The translations under genes were made by a program, and so were the position numbers. DNA of 58,649 nucleotides. It comes from an uncultured Microbacterium sp. (GTDB taxonomy: Bacteria; Actinomycetota; Actinomycetes; Actinomycetales; Microbacteriaceae). The stretch is from positions 1 to 58,649 of the forward strand of contig CAJYJO010000048.1 of the NCBI GenBank assembly GCA_913774845.1, given 5' to 3'. A model generated the notes under the pieces. The model worked only from the letters and a program-made list of their open reading frames with translations. It did not search any database and was not told the origin of the DNA. Below, piece by piece: positions 8,588 to 20,119 of the stretch; within the stretch, counting starts at the first letter, position 1; each line of letters begins with the position of its first letter.

Positions 8588-9465
8588 TCGTTCCCTTCGG
8601 TACCGGCCGTCGTCAGATTCTGCAGACGCGACAGGTCGCTGATGTCGCCCACGTCGCCGGCCCGGCGGAGCGAATCGAGATAGTCGTCGTACTCGGCCTC
8701 GCTGACGACCTTGACGTTGAAGAGCATGGCGGAGTGGTACTCACCGCAGAGCTCCGCGCACTTGCCCTCGTAGGTGCCTTCGCGAGTGGGCGTGAACGAC
8801 CACTCGTTGTCGCGACCGATGTACATGTCTTTCTTGTAGAGGAAGTCGATGATCCAGAAGGAGTGGATGACGTCGCGCGAACGCAGGTCGATCTTCACCG
8901 TCTTGTTCACCGGCAGGTAGAGGGTGGGCACGTCGTCGAGGTCGTATCCGTCGGACGTGGCCTTGGCCTGAACGCCCATGGAGTAGACGGCGTCGGAGTT
9001 GTCTTCACGCTCGCCGTTGTACTGGAAGTCCCAGGCCCACTGCTTTCCGTACGCCGTGATCGAGACGTCGGGGTTCTCGTACTGCGTCTCGAGCGTGTTC
9101 TGGTCGCGCGCGGTGAAGGCGAAGAAGCCGACCACGAGGATCAGGGGCACGATCGTGTAGAAGATCTCGACCGGCATGTTGTATCGCAGCTGCACCGGCA
9201 GACCCGACTGGCCCTTGCGACGGCGGTACGCGATGACCGACCACAGCATGAGACCCCAGGTGACCACACCCACGGCGAGGAGGACGATCCACGAGTTGAC
9301 CCAGAGCCCCGCGACCATGTCGGTGTGGTTCGTGGCGGGCGTGCCGTCGTCGACGAAGCCGGGAAGGAAGCCGTGGAGCTGGGTCGTGGTGCACCCCGAG
9401 AGGAGGGCGACGGAGGCGATCCCGAGAGGGAGCGCTGCCCAGCGAAGGCGACGTTTGGAGGGCAC
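8584..9465 (-). CDS. ctaC: Cytochrome c oxidase subunit II
   Basis: This 293-residue subunit begins with a signal peptide ending in LLSGC, a lipobox, so the mature protein is probably lipid-anchored at Cys25. Two transmembrane helices follow (about residues 48-72 and 90-112). The cupredoxin domain holds the CuA site: VIHSFW (about 197) and [12 protein letters not shown] (about 233-244). It receives electrons from QcrC. The start is GTG with AAAGG about 8 bases upstream. It is the first gene of ctaC-ctaD-ctaF-PP2C. Confidence 0.96.
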   Translation of the reverse strand: MPSKRRLRWAALPLGIASVALLSGCTTTQLHGFLPGFVDDGTPATNHTDMVAGLWVNSWIVLLAVGVVTWGLMLWSVIAYRRRKGQSGLPVQLRYNMPVEIFYTIVPLILVVGFFAFTARDQNTLETQYENPDVSITAYGKQWAWDFQYNGEREDNSDAVYSMGVQAKATSDGYDLDDVPTLYLPVNKTVKIDLRSRDVIHSFWIIDFLYKKDMYIGRDNEWSFTPTREGTYEGKCAELCGEYHSAMLFNVKVVSEAEYDDYLDSLRRAGDVGDISDLSRLQNLTTAGTEGNE

Positions 9466-9489
9466 AATGCACCTTTCCGGGTCGTGGAT

Positions 9490-9513
9490 GTTGCTCTGAC
9501 AGTCTAGAGCAAC
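9490..9513. promoter_or_regulatory. Perfect inverted repeat enclosing the ctaC -10 box
   Basis: Arms GTTGCTCT and AGAGCAAC (8 bp, no mismatch) are separated by 8 bases. On the minus strand the hexamer TAGACT (9506 to 9501) lies across the arm/spacer junction and is a good TANNNT -10 box; transcription would begin near 9494, about 30 bases before the ctaC GTG. A protein bound here would block or control polymerase directly. Confidence 0.55.
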
Positions 9514-9555
9514 CTCTCACCGTTCTCAGGCCATTCGTCCAGTGCCGAGACATCG

Positions 9556-9604
9556 AGAGCCCCCGGAATCCACGGTTCGATCCGTGGATCCGGGGGCCCT
9601 CGAT
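9556..9604 (-). terminator. Strong hairpin terminator after erpA
   Basis: Nested complementary blocks (GAGCCCCCGG... and ...CCGGGGGCCCTC, plus ATCCACGG and CCGTGGAT) form a near-continuous stem of about 18 bp with a small loop. It lies 28 bases past the erpA stop and just before the ctaC promoter, so it separates the two units. Confidence 0.7.
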
Positions 9605-9631
9605 CCGGCGCCGGAGGACGGCGTCGGGGGG

Positions 9632-9997
9632 TCAGTGGAAGCTGTCGCCGCACGCGCAGGAACCCTGGGCGTTCGGGTTGTCGATCGTGAAGCCCTGCTC
9701 CGAGATCGTGTCCTTGAAGTCGATGTTGGCGCCGTCGAGGTACGGCACGCTCATCTCGTCGACGATGACCTCGACGCCGTCGAAGTCGACGACCTTGTCG
9801 CCGTCGAGGTAGCGCTCGTCGAAGTACAGCTGGTAGATGAGGCCCGAGCAACCGCCGGGCTGCACGGCGACGCGCAGACGGAGGTCGTCGCGACCTTCCT
9901 GCGACAGCAGGCTCTTGACCTTGTCGGAGGCGGCCGCGGTCAGGCCGACGCCGTGCTCACGGGTCTCGGCGGCGGACGACAGAGTGGTGTCGGTCAT
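9632..9997 (-). CDS. erpA: Iron-sulfur cluster insertion protein (A-type carrier)
   Basis: This 121-residue HesB/IscA-family protein has the three conserved cysteines of A-type carriers: GCSGLIYQL in the middle and GSCACGDSF at the very C terminus (CxC). These bind and pass on a 2Fe-2S or 4Fe-4S cluster. The family's usual length is 105-125 residues. It sits upstream of ctaC, as in other Microbacteriaceae. It could equally be named iscA-like, but the single copy near respiratory genes fits ErpA. Confidence 0.93.
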   Translation of the reverse strand: MTDTTLSSAAETREHGVGLTAAASDKVKSLLSQEGRDDLRLRVAVQPGGCSGLIYQLYFDERYLDGDKVVDFDGVEVIVDEMSVPYLDGANIDFKDTISEQGFTIDNPNAQGSCACGDSFH

Positions 9998-10036
9998 GGC
10001 GATGCCCTTCGGGTTATCGGTCGCGGGGACGAGAAG

Positions 10037-10042
10037 AGTCTA
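10037..10042 (-). promoter_or_regulatory. Candidate -10 box (TAGACT) of erpA
   Basis: On the minus strand TAGACT precedes the erpA ATG by 39 bases; transcription would begin near 10030. An AAGGG stretch upstream of the ATG can serve as ribosome binding site. Confidence 0.45.
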
Positions 10043-10068
10043 CGCCCGTCCCGTCCCCGCGGGTCGGA

Positions 10069-11463
10069 TCAGACCGTGCGGTCATTGAGCCGGGCCAGCA
10101 GCAGGGCCTCGGACACGAGCGCGTTGCGGAACGTGTCGAGGTGCAGCGACTCGTTCGGGCTGTGGGCGCGGGCGTGGGGGTCCTCGACCCCGGTGACCAG
10201 GATCTGCGCCGCGGGGAACTCCCGCACGAGGTCGGAGATGAAGGGGATCGACCCGCCGATCCCCACGTCGACCGAGTCGACGCCATACCCGTCGGCGAAC
10301 GCCGCTCGGGCCTCTTCGACGGCCCAGCCGCTGGTGTCGACGAGGAACGAGTCGCCGCAGTCGACGTCGGAGAACTCGAGCTGAGCCCCGAAGGGGGCGT
10401 GCGCGCGCAGGTGCTTCTCGACCGCGGCGAAGGCCTCCTCGACATCCTGTCCGGGGGCGACGCGCGCGCTGATGACGACCCGCGTCTGCGGAGCGAGGGT
10501 GTTGGATGCCGCCTCGACCGGGGTGGCGTCCCACCCGGTGATCGTGATGGACGGCTTGTTCCAGATCCGGCTGAGGATCGAGTCGCGGCCGATGGGGCTG
10601 GCGCCCTCGAGCAGACCCGACTCGGCGCGCAGCGTCGCCTCGTCGTAGGCGGGGGTCTCGGCGTCACGCGTGGCGAGACCCTCGACGGCGACTGCGCCGT
10701 CGGCGTCCCACAGCGTCGCCAGGAGCGTGACCGCGGCGAGCATGGCATCCGGGACCGCGCCGCCCATCATGCCCGAGTGCGAGGCGTGCTCGAGGGTGCG
10801 CACGGTCAGTGTGAAGCGCGCGTTCCCACGCAGCGACACGGTGAGGCCGGGGGTGCGCTCGTCCCAGTTGCCGGAGTCGGCGACGACGATGACGTCGGAG
10901 CGGAGCACCTCGGCATTGTCGGCGAGGAACTGTCCGAAGGAGCGCGAGCCGTACTCCTCCTCCCCCTCGATGAAGACAGCGATGCCGAGGTCGAGGTCGT
11001 CGCCCAGCACCTCGGACACCGCGCGGATGGCACCGACATGCGCCATGACACCGGCCTTGTCGTCGGCGGCGCCGCGGCCGTAGAGGCGGCCGTCGCGCAC
11101 CGTCGGTTCGAACGGCGGGGACTCCCACAGCGCCTCGTCGCCCGGGGGCTGCACGTCGTGGTGGGCGTAGAGCAGGACGGTCGGACGACCGTTGCGGGGG
11201 GCGCGCGTGGCGAGCACTGCGGGCTGGCCCATCTCGTCGGTACCCGGGATCGCGGCACGCTTGACCTCGACGGAGTCGAACACTCCGGTGCCGGTGAGGA
11301 GAGCGGCGACGGCGTCGGCGCTGCGCACGAGGGCGCTCTGGTCGAAGGCCGGCCAGGCGATCGAGGGGATGCGCACGAGGGAGCCGAGATCGGCTAGGGC
11401 GGAGGGGATGCCGGCGTCCGCTGCTTTTTGCACAGCTTCCTGCCGGGACAGGTCGAGGGTCAT
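10069..11463 (-). CDS. M20 family metallopeptidase (dipeptidase)
   Basis: This 464-residue protein matches M20 dipeptidases of the PepV/CNDP type. Metal ligands are visible in YAHHDVQPPG (His and Asp), GRGAADDKAG (bridging Asp), EGEEEYGS (Glu pair) and HARAHSPNE (last His). A dimerisation or lid domain lies between the second and last motif. It cleaves dipeptides in the cytoplasm. The frame stays open far upstream, but the family's N terminus and a -10 box 7 bases before it support the ATG at 11463. It is divergent from the DUF3043 gene. Confidence 0.93.
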   Translation of the reverse strand: MTLDLSRQEAVQKAADAGIPSALADLGSLVRIPSIAWPAFDQSALVRSADAVAALLTGTGVFDSVEVKRAAIPGTDEMGQPAVLATRAPRNGRPTVLLYAHHDVQPPGDEALWESPPFEPTVRDGRLYGRGAADDKAGVMAHVGAIRAVSEVLGDDLDLGIAVFIEGEEEYGSRSFGQFLADNAEVLRSDVIVVADSGNWDERTPGLTVSLRGNARFTLTVRTLEHASHSGMMGGAVPDAMLAAVTLLATLWDADGAVAVEGLATRDAETPAYDEATLRAESGLLEGASPIGRDSILSRIWNKPSITITGWDATPVEAASNTLAPQTRVVISARVAPGQDVEEAFAAVEKHLRAHAPFGAQLEFSDVDCGDSFLVDTSGWAVEEARAAFADGYGVDSVDVGIGGSIPFISDLVREFPAAQILVTGVEDPHARAHSPNESLHLDTFRNALVSEALLLARLNDRTV

Positions 11464-11468
11464 GCGAG

Positions 11469-11476
11469 TAATCTTA
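11469..11476. promoter_or_regulatory. Overlapping divergent -10 boxes between the dipeptidase and DUF3043 genes
   Basis: The plus strand reads TAATCT (11469-11474) and the minus strand reads TAAGAT (11476-11471), so two TANNNT boxes share four base pairs. The minus-strand box is 7 bases before the dipeptidase ATG (leaderless). The plus-strand box is 36 bases before the DUF3043 GTG. Two polymerases could not use this site at once. Confidence 0.5.
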
Positions 11477-11509
11477 AGTCTCCCGACCAGCGAATCACCG
11501 AGGTTTCCC

Positions 11510-12088
11510 GTGGCCAAGTCCCCCGCCCCCGCCCCCGCCCCCAACGACACCCCCGTCGAGCCGACGGAGCTCGGTTCGGGCAAGGGTCGCGCGACCCCGT
11601 CGCGCGCCGAGCAGGAGGCCGCCCGCAAGCGCCCGCTCGTCCCCGACACGAAAGAGGCCAAGGCCCGCGCGCGCGCCGAGCTCGCCGCGCAGCGCGAGAA
11701 GGCCCGCATCGGCATGGCCGCCGGCGAAGAGAAGTACCTGCCGGTGCGAGATCGCGGTCCGCAGCGTCGTTTCGCCCGCGACTTCGTCGACGCCGGATGG
11801 CACCTCGGCGAGGGCGTCATGCCGTTCATGGTCCTGGTGATCGTGGCGACGCTGATCCCGGTGGGCTTCTTCCAGTACTGGTCGTTCGTCGCCCTGTGGA
11901 TCTTCATCCTCTTCGTCGTCGGCGACATGATCATCACGTCGATCCGCGTCAAGCGCGCCGCGAAAGAGAAGTTCGGCGAGTCCCGGCTCGAGAAGGGCCT
12001 GGGCTGGTACGCGGCGATGCGCACCGTCCAGATGCGCTTCATGCGTCTGCCGAAGGCTCAGGTCAAGCGGGGTCAGTACCCCGCCTGA
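11510..12088 (+). CDS. DUF3043 domain membrane protein
   Basis: This 192-residue protein begins MAKSPAPAPAP and has a charged, Ala/Arg-rich N-terminal half (about residues 1-100), then two transmembrane helices (MPFMVLVIVATLIPVGFF and FVALWIFILFVVGDMIIT), then a basic C-terminal tail. This is the DUF3043 layout, conserved and of unknown function in Actinobacteria. GTG at 11510 is preferred, with CGAGG 7 bases upstream. An in-frame ATG at 11462 would add 16 residues and overlap the divergent dipeptidase start. Confidence 0.85.
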   Translation: MAKSPAPAPAPNDTPVEPTELGSGKGRATPSRAEQEAARKRPLVPDTKEAKARARAELAAQREKARIGMAAGEEKYLPVRDRGPQRRFARDFVDAGWHLGEGVMPFMVLVIVATLIPVGFFQYWSFVALWIFILFVVGDMIITSIRVKRAAKEKFGESRLEKGLGWYAAMRTVQMRFMRLPKAQVKRGQYPA

Positions 12089-12104
12089 TCGCCTCGGTTT
12101 CCAC

Positions 12105-12134
12105 GAAGCGGCGCGCCTTCGGGCGCGCCGCTTC
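12105..12134 (+). terminator. Intrinsic terminator after the DUF3043 gene
   Basis: A perfect 13-bp stem (GAAGCGGCGCGCC with GGCGCGCCGCTTC) closes on a TTCG tetraloop and is followed by TTCTG. It lies 17 bases after the stop. The opposite strand reads GAAGC at its 3' end, so it is weaker for pyrD. Confidence 0.88.
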
Positions 12135-12233
12135 TTCTGTATCCGGGATGAATGTCCAGGGCGCGCCGGTCGCCCCCGGCGCGTCTCAACCATTCGAAGC
12201 CGTGAATACCGCCCGCGACGGCGGTCGCGATCG

Positions 12234-13259
12234 TCAGTTGGTGCGCGCCAGGCCGCGGTTGATCTGCCGCGCCCACAGCGGGCCGCGGTAGAGGAATCCG
12301 GTGTACCCCTGCACCAGGGTCGCGCCCGCGGAGAGGCGCTCGCGCACGTCGTCGGCGGTCTCCACTCCCCCGGCCGAGATGACCACGAACTCCGGCGGCA
12401 CGGCTGCTCGCACGAGGCGGAGCACCTCGGCGGCGCGCGCCTTCAGCGGAGCACCGGAGAGCCCGCCGGCGCCCATCGCCTCGACCTTCGCCGCGTCGGT
12501 CGATAGGGGCGAGCGCGCGATGGTCGTGTTCGTCGCGATGATGCCCGAGAGTCCCGCGTCGACGGCGAGACGGGCGATGTCCTGCACCTCGGTGTCGTCG
12601 AGATCCGGCGCGATCTTCACGAGCAGGGGCGTTGCGCCCGCGGCATCCCGAACCGCCGTCAGCAGGGGCCGCAGCGTCTCGACGGCTTGGAGGCCGCGCA
12701 GGCCCGGGGTATTGGGCGAGGAGACGTTGACCACGAGGTAGTCGGCGAGCGGGGCCAGCAGACGGGCGCTGCGGACGTAGTCGGTCGTGGCGTCCTCGAC
12801 CGCGACAACCCGGCTCTTGCCGATGTTCACTCCGATGACGGGACGACGGCGCGCTCGGCGCAGTCGGCGCAGACGTGCCGCGGCGGCCGCGGCCCCGTCG
12901 TTGTTGAACCCCATCCGATTGATCACGGCGCGGTCGGCGACGAGACGGAACAGCCGGGGCTTGGGATTTCCCGGCTGCGGCAGGGCCGTGACGGTGCCCA
13001 CCTCGACGTGTCCGAAGCCGAGAGCGCCGAGGCCCCGGCCCATCGTGACGTTCTTGTCGAAACCGGCGGCCACGCCGAACGGCGACGAGAAATCGAGCCC
13101 GAGCGCCTGCACGCGCTGATCCGCCCGCGGCGCCGTAAAGCGACGGACCACGGATGCCACGGGCTCGACGCCCGCGACACGGATGACGAGAGCGCCGAGG
13201 TGGTGCGCGAACTCGGGGTCGAGGCGGGTGAGAACCGTGCGGAAGAGAAGGGGATACAT
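12234..13259 (-). CDS. pyrD: Dihydroorotate dehydrogenase (quinone), class 2
   Basis: This 341-residue enzyme starts with the hydrophobic MYPLLFRTVL helix that attaches class 2 enzymes to the membrane. It has FGVAAGFDKN and NRMGFNNDG, and the catalytic-base region NVSSPNTPGLR with Ser in place of the Cys of class 1. It oxidises dihydroorotate to orotate in pyrimidine synthesis and passes electrons to menaquinone through FMN. The reading frame extends 30 codons upstream into nrdR, but the family start and a -10 box 7 bases before it favour ATG at 13259. Confidence 0.95.
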   Translation of the reverse strand: MYPLLFRTVLTRLDPEFAHHLGALVIRVAGVEPVASVVRRFTAPRADQRVQALGLDFSSPFGVAAGFDKNVTMGRGLGALGFGHVEVGTVTALPQPGNPKPRLFRLVADRAVINRMGFNNDGAAAAAARLRRLRRARRRPVIGVNIGKSRVVAVEDATTDYVRSARLLAPLADYLVVNVSSPNTPGLRGLQAVETLRPLLTAVRDAAGATPLLVKIAPDLDDTEVQDIARLAVDAGLSGIIATNTTIARSPLSTDAAKVEAMGAGGLSGAPLKARAAEVLRLVRAAVPPEFVVISAGGVETADDVRERLSAGATLVQGYTGFLYRGPLWARQINRGLARTN

Positions 13260-13266
13260 CCCCGCC

Positions 13267-13272
13267 AGGCTA
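13267..13272 (-). promoter_or_regulatory. Candidate -10 box (TAGCCT) of pyrD overlapping the nrdR stop codon
   Basis: The minus-strand hexamer TAGCCT starts with the TAG stop of nrdR (13272-13270) and ends 7 bases before the pyrD ATG. This implies a leaderless pyrD transcript beginning inside the intergenic gap of 10 bases. Confidence 0.5.
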
Positions 13273-13761
13273 CTGGACCGCGTCGGAGGCATCGTCCGCG
13301 GAGGCGCCGCGAGCGGCGTGGTCCGCACGTAGTTGCTCGATCGCCGCATCGAAGTCGTCGAGGGAGTCGAACGCCTGATAGACGCTCGCGAAGCGCAGGT
13401 AGGCGACCTCGTCGAGTTCGCGCAACGGGCCGAGGATCGACAGGCCGATCTCGTTGGCCTCGATCTGCGAGGAACCCGTCTGGCGGATGGCCTCCTCGAC
13501 CTGCTGCGCGAGCACGGCGAGATCCGCGTCGGTCACCGGTCGCCCCTGGCACGCTTTGCGCACGCCCGACATGACCTTCTCGCGGCTGAAGGGTTCGACG
13601 ACGCCCGAGCGCTTGATGACGTTCAGGCTCGCGGTCTCGACCGTCGAGAACCGGCCCCCGCACTTCGGGCACTGACGGCGGCGTCGGATGCTGAGTCCGT
13701 CGTCGCTCGTGCGCGAGTCGATGACGCGGGAGTCGGGGTTGCGGCAGAACGGGCAGTGCAT
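13270..13761 (-). CDS. nrdR: Transcriptional repressor NrdR
   Basis: This 163-residue protein has the NrdR layout. The N-terminal zinc ribbon has CPFC (residues 3-6) and CPKC (about 31-34), and an ATP-cone domain follows ([20 protein letters not shown] onward). NrdR senses ATP/dATP and represses ribonucleotide reductase operons by binding paired NrdR boxes. No nrd genes or clear NrdR boxes lie in this window, so its targets are elsewhere. It has a C-terminal tail rich in Asp and Ala. It starts at ATG, 10 bases after the hisD stop. Confidence 0.96.
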   Translation of the reverse strand: MHCPFCRNPDSRVIDSRTSDDGLSIRRRRQCPKCGGRFSTVETASLNVIKRSGVVEPFSREKVMSGVRKACQGRPVTDADLAVLAQQVEEAIRQTGSSQIEANEIGLSILGPLRELDEVAYLRFASVYQAFDSLDDFDAAIEQLRADHAARGASADDASDAVQ

Positions 13762-13771
13762 CGGGCCGTCC

Positions 13772-15073
13772 TCATCCCTCGAAGCGCGCGGTCACGGCCT
13801 CGCCGTGCGCGGGGAGTGCTTCGGCCTCGGCGAGGGTCACGATCGCGTCGCGGACCCGGGACAGGGCGTCGCGGTCGTACACGACGACCTGCTGCGGCCG
13901 CAGGAACGTCGCCGCGGACAAGCCCGCTCCGTACCGCGCCTGACCGCCCGTCGGCAGCACGTGGTTGCTGCCGGCCAGGTAGTCGCCGAGGCTGACCGGG
14001 GTGTACGGGCCGACGAACACCGCCCCGGCGTTGACGAAGTCCTCCGGCCGCGGATCGGCCAGGTGCAGCTCGAGGTGCTCGGGCGCGTAGGCGTTGCTGA
14101 ACGCGGTGGCCTGGGCGAGGTCGTCGACCAGCACGACCGCCGACTGCGGCCCGTGGAACGCCGCGGTCACGCGATCGGTGTGCCGGGTCGCCTCGACGCG
14201 AGCGGGAAGGGCGGTCAGCACGGCCTCGGCCAGGGCGGGCGAATCGGTGACGAGCACGGCCGACGCCTGCTCGTCGTGCTCGGCCTGGCTGACCAGGTCG
14301 GCGGCGACGAGGCCCGGGCGCGCCGAATCGTCGGCGACGACCAGGATCTCGGTGGCGCCGGCCTCGGAGTCGGTGCCGACACGACCGGCGACGGCGCGTT
14401 TGGCGGATGCCACGAAGTTGTTGCCGGGGCCGGTGACGACGTCGACCGGGTCGAGCCCGATCTCGGCAACGCCGTGGGCGAAGGCGCCGATCGCGCCGGC
14501 GCCGCCCATCGCGTAGACCTCGGTGACGCCGAGCAGGCGCGCCGCGGCCAGGATCACGGGGTGCACCCGTCCGCCGAACGCGGACTGCGGCGGGGAGGCC
14601 AGGGCGACCTCGCGCACCCCCGCGACCTGGGCGGGGACCGCGTTCATGACCACGCTCGACGGGTAGACCGCCTTGCCGCCGGGGACGTAGAGACCGACAC
14701 GGCGAACAGGCTGCCAGCGCTGCGTCACCCGTGCGCCGTCGCCGAGCTCGGTGACGACCGGCGCGGGCACCTGCGCGGCGGACGCCGTGCGCACGCGCTC
14801 GATGGCCTCGTCGAGCGCGGCGCGGATCGCGGGATCGAGATCGCGCAGGGCCTCGTCGAGGTGCTCCGACGGGACGCGGATGGCGTGGTCGCTCACACGG
14901 TCGAACCGCTCGGCCTGCTCGCGCAGGGCCTCTTCGCCGCGGCGGGCGACGTCGTCGACGAGACGGGCGGCCGTGGCGAGGGCCTCATCGCGCGCGGCGT
15001 CGGCGCGCGGGACGACGGCGAGGAGCTCGGCCGGCGAGAGCACGCGGCCGCGGAGATCGATCGTGCGGAGCAT
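13772..15073 (-). CDS. hisD: Histidinol dehydrogenase
   Basis: This 433-residue enzyme has normal family length and matches along its whole length. Recognisable blocks are [12 protein letters not shown], the segment [26 protein letters not shown], and [13 protein letters not shown], which holds the Glu/His catalytic pair. It carries out the last two steps of histidine synthesis, oxidising L-histidinol to L-histidine with NAD and a zinc ion. No other his genes follow here. The ATG lies 6 bases after a TAGCCT -10 box. Confidence 0.97.
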   Translation of the reverse strand: MLRTIDLRGRVLSPAELLAVVPRADAARDEALATAARLVDDVARRGEEALREQAERFDRVSDHAIRVPSEHLDEALRDLDPAIRAALDEAIERVRTASAAQVPAPVVTELGDGARVTQRWQPVRRVGLYVPGGKAVYPSSVVMNAVPAQVAGVREVALASPPQSAFGGRVHPVILAAARLLGVTEVYAMGGAGAIGAFAHGVAEIGLDPVDVVTGPGNNFVASAKRAVAGRVGTDSEAGATEILVVADDSARPGLVAADLVSQAEHDEQASAVLVTDSPALAEAVLTALPARVEATRHTDRVTAAFHGPQSAVVLVDDLAQATAFSNAYAPEHLELHLADPRPEDFVNAGAVFVGPYTPVSLGDYLAGSNHVLPTGGQARYGAGLSAATFLRPQQVVVYDRDALSRVRDAIVTLAEAEALPAHGEAVTARFEG

Positions 15074-15079
15074 GCGTCC

Positions 15080-15085
15080 AGGCTA
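15080..15085 (-). promoter_or_regulatory. Candidate -10 box (TAGCCT), leaderless start of hisD
   Basis: The minus-strand hexamer is separated from the hisD ATG by exactly 6 bases, so the transcript would start at the start codon. Confidence 0.55.
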
Positions 15086-15095
15086 CCGGCCGCCC

Positions 15096-15127
15096 GCGAG
15101 CCGCCTCGCGCGCGGCGGGCGGCTCGC
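15096..15127 (-). terminator. Hairpin after the His-rich membrane protein gene
   Basis: A perfect 10-bp inverted repeat (GCGAGCCGCC and GGCGGCTCGC) encloses a 12-base loop, 9 bases past the stop at 15137. There is no U-tract. It separates this gene from the hisD promoter. Confidence 0.5.
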
Positions 15128-15136
15128 AGGCGGTGC

Positions 15137-16372
15137 TCAGCCGCGCGTGACGCCCGAGACGTCGTGCAGGTAGCCGATCCGGCCGTCGTCGTGGCGGACG
15201 ACGAACGTCTCGCCGCGGTCCTCGACCACGAGCGCCCACGCGGTGGGCCCGATCCGGAAGATCGGCGTGCCGTAGTCGTCGACGACGTCGCGCTCGACGG
15301 GGACCAGGGCCCAGAAGGCCTGCGCGTGCGGGTGGTCGTGGTGCTCGTCCTCGTCGCGTGCGGACTGCTCGGGGGCACGCCAGGCGGCGTGCTCGTCGTG
15401 CGTCGGACGCACCTCGTCGCGGTCACGGTCGGCGTCCGCGCGCAGCGGAGCGAACACGTCGGTGTCGTTGTCGTCTGCGCCGTGGGCGGGAAGCACGCTG
15501 GTGGCGGGCGCGGCGTCGTCGTGGGCGAGATCGGTCGATCCGGTGTAGCTGCCCGGGGTCGGTGCGTCGGCGTCATGACCCGCCGCATGCCCCTCGGCCG
15601 GGAGCCTCGGGGCGCGGGGCACCCGCGGGCGTGCCACGACGGGGCGGATCGGGCGGGCGCTGCGGTGCGCGGGCACCTCTTCGCGCTCGCGGAAATCCTG
15701 CGAGAACGGCGGGAGGATGGGCGCGAAGACGGTCAGGACGACTCCAGCGAGCATCAGGACCGCTTCGACCCAGATCACCCACGAACGCGTCCAGACTCCG
15801 GTCTCGTCGAACACCGCGACGGTGTCCCACACCCAGGCGACCCAGACGAGCGCCGACACCGTGAAGGCCACCGAGGCGAACTGGTCGATGCCGAGCGAGC
15901 CGACCCGGCGGATGCCCTGCGGCGAGAGGCGGCGGAGCACGAGAAGGCCGACCGCGACGGTGGGCAGGGCCACCGTCGGGATCCACCACAGGCCCGAGAG
16001 CCAGACGTTTCCGCCTCCCACGAGCACCGCGGAGGACGACGTGAGGATGTTCGTGCGGAAGAACGACACGAAGAACGCCACGACCCAGATGCCCAGGAGG
16101 GCGATCTCACGGACCGAGAACGGACCCACGCCGTATTGCGGGCCGCCCGCGGGACGAGCGGCATCGTGCGGGTGGGATCCGGCGTTGGCGTGGGCGGACG
16201 CGGGCCGCGCCGCGTGGGGGTCGGCGTGAGCGCCGTCGGCGCCGTGCCGGTGGGGCTCACCGGCGGAGACGGGGGCGTGGTCGTCGGTGTCACGGCCGTA
16301 CACGGCTCCGGTGTCACCGGGGTGAGCGTGATCGCCGGGGGCGAAGCCGTCGTGAGGGTTTCGATCGGTCAC
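15137..16372 (-). CDS. Membrane protein with His-rich N terminus, function unknown
   Basis: This 411-residue protein is not of a family I can name. Residues 1-80 are hydrophilic and rich in His, Asp and Ala (for example GEPHRHGADGAHADPHAARP). Residues about 85-240 hold four or five transmembrane helices (ALLGIWVVAFFVSFF, LWWIPTVALPTVAVGLLVL, SVAFTVSALVWVAWVW, WVIWVEAVLMLAGVVLTVF). A second acidic, His-containing linker (about 255-350) precedes a folded C-terminal segment (WALVVEDRGETFVVRH). The His clusters might bind metal. The GTG start has GAAAGGA 9 bases upstream. The gene lies after dnaE. Confidence 0.75.
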   Translation of the reverse strand: MTDRNPHDGFAPGDHAHPGDTGAVYGRDTDDHAPVSAGEPHRHGADGAHADPHAARPASAHANAGSHPHDAARPAGGPQYGVGPFSVREIALLGIWVVAFFVSFFRTNILTSSSAVLVGGGNVWLSGLWWIPTVALPTVAVGLLVLRRLSPQGIRRVGSLGIDQFASVAFTVSALVWVAWVWDTVAVFDETGVWTRSWVIWVEAVLMLAGVVLTVFAPILPPFSQDFREREEVPAHRSARPIRPVVARPRVPRAPRLPAEGHAAGHDADAPTPGSYTGSTDLAHDDAAPATSVLPAHGADDNDTDVFAPLRADADRDRDEVRPTHDEHAAWRAPEQSARDEDEHHDHPHAQAFWALVPVERDVVDDYGTPIFRIGPTAWALVVEDRGETFVVRHDDGRIGYLHDVSGVTRG

Positions 16373-16478
16373 GGTGGTGGTCCTTTCACCAGGGCGCCGC
16401 AGCGCTCGGTCATCCTAACCAGCGGTTCTTCTGGGCCCGCTGGGGCTTGCGGCGTGTACGAGGGAGGGATCGCGGGGG

Positions 16479-19991
<3,513 letters not shown>

Positions 19992-19997
19992 GCGTCG

Positions 19998-20003
19998 AGT
20001 CTA
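19998..20003 (-). promoter_or_regulatory. Candidate -10 box (TAGACT), leaderless start of dnaE
   Basis: The minus-strand TAGACT is followed by CGACGC and then the dnaE GTG, a 6-base spacing that predicts a leaderless mRNA. Confidence 0.55.
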
Positions 20004-20119
20004 CGTTCGCCCTCCGACACCGTCCGCGGAATCTCGCAGCGCGCGCCCAGATGCACGCGTCGACCCGGGCGCGTCGCCGGGGCTCGGCATCCGGTCGCCC
20101 GAGGGACGGCGGCGGGGGA

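Noticed and set aside
11464-12042. N-terminal extension of the dipeptidase gene
   Set aside because: It would run through the divergent DUF3043 gene; family alignment and the promoter favour ATG at 11463.
13270-13761. NrdR boxes in this window
   Set aside because: No paired sites matching the family pattern were seen near any gene here; ribonucleotide reductase genes are not in the window.
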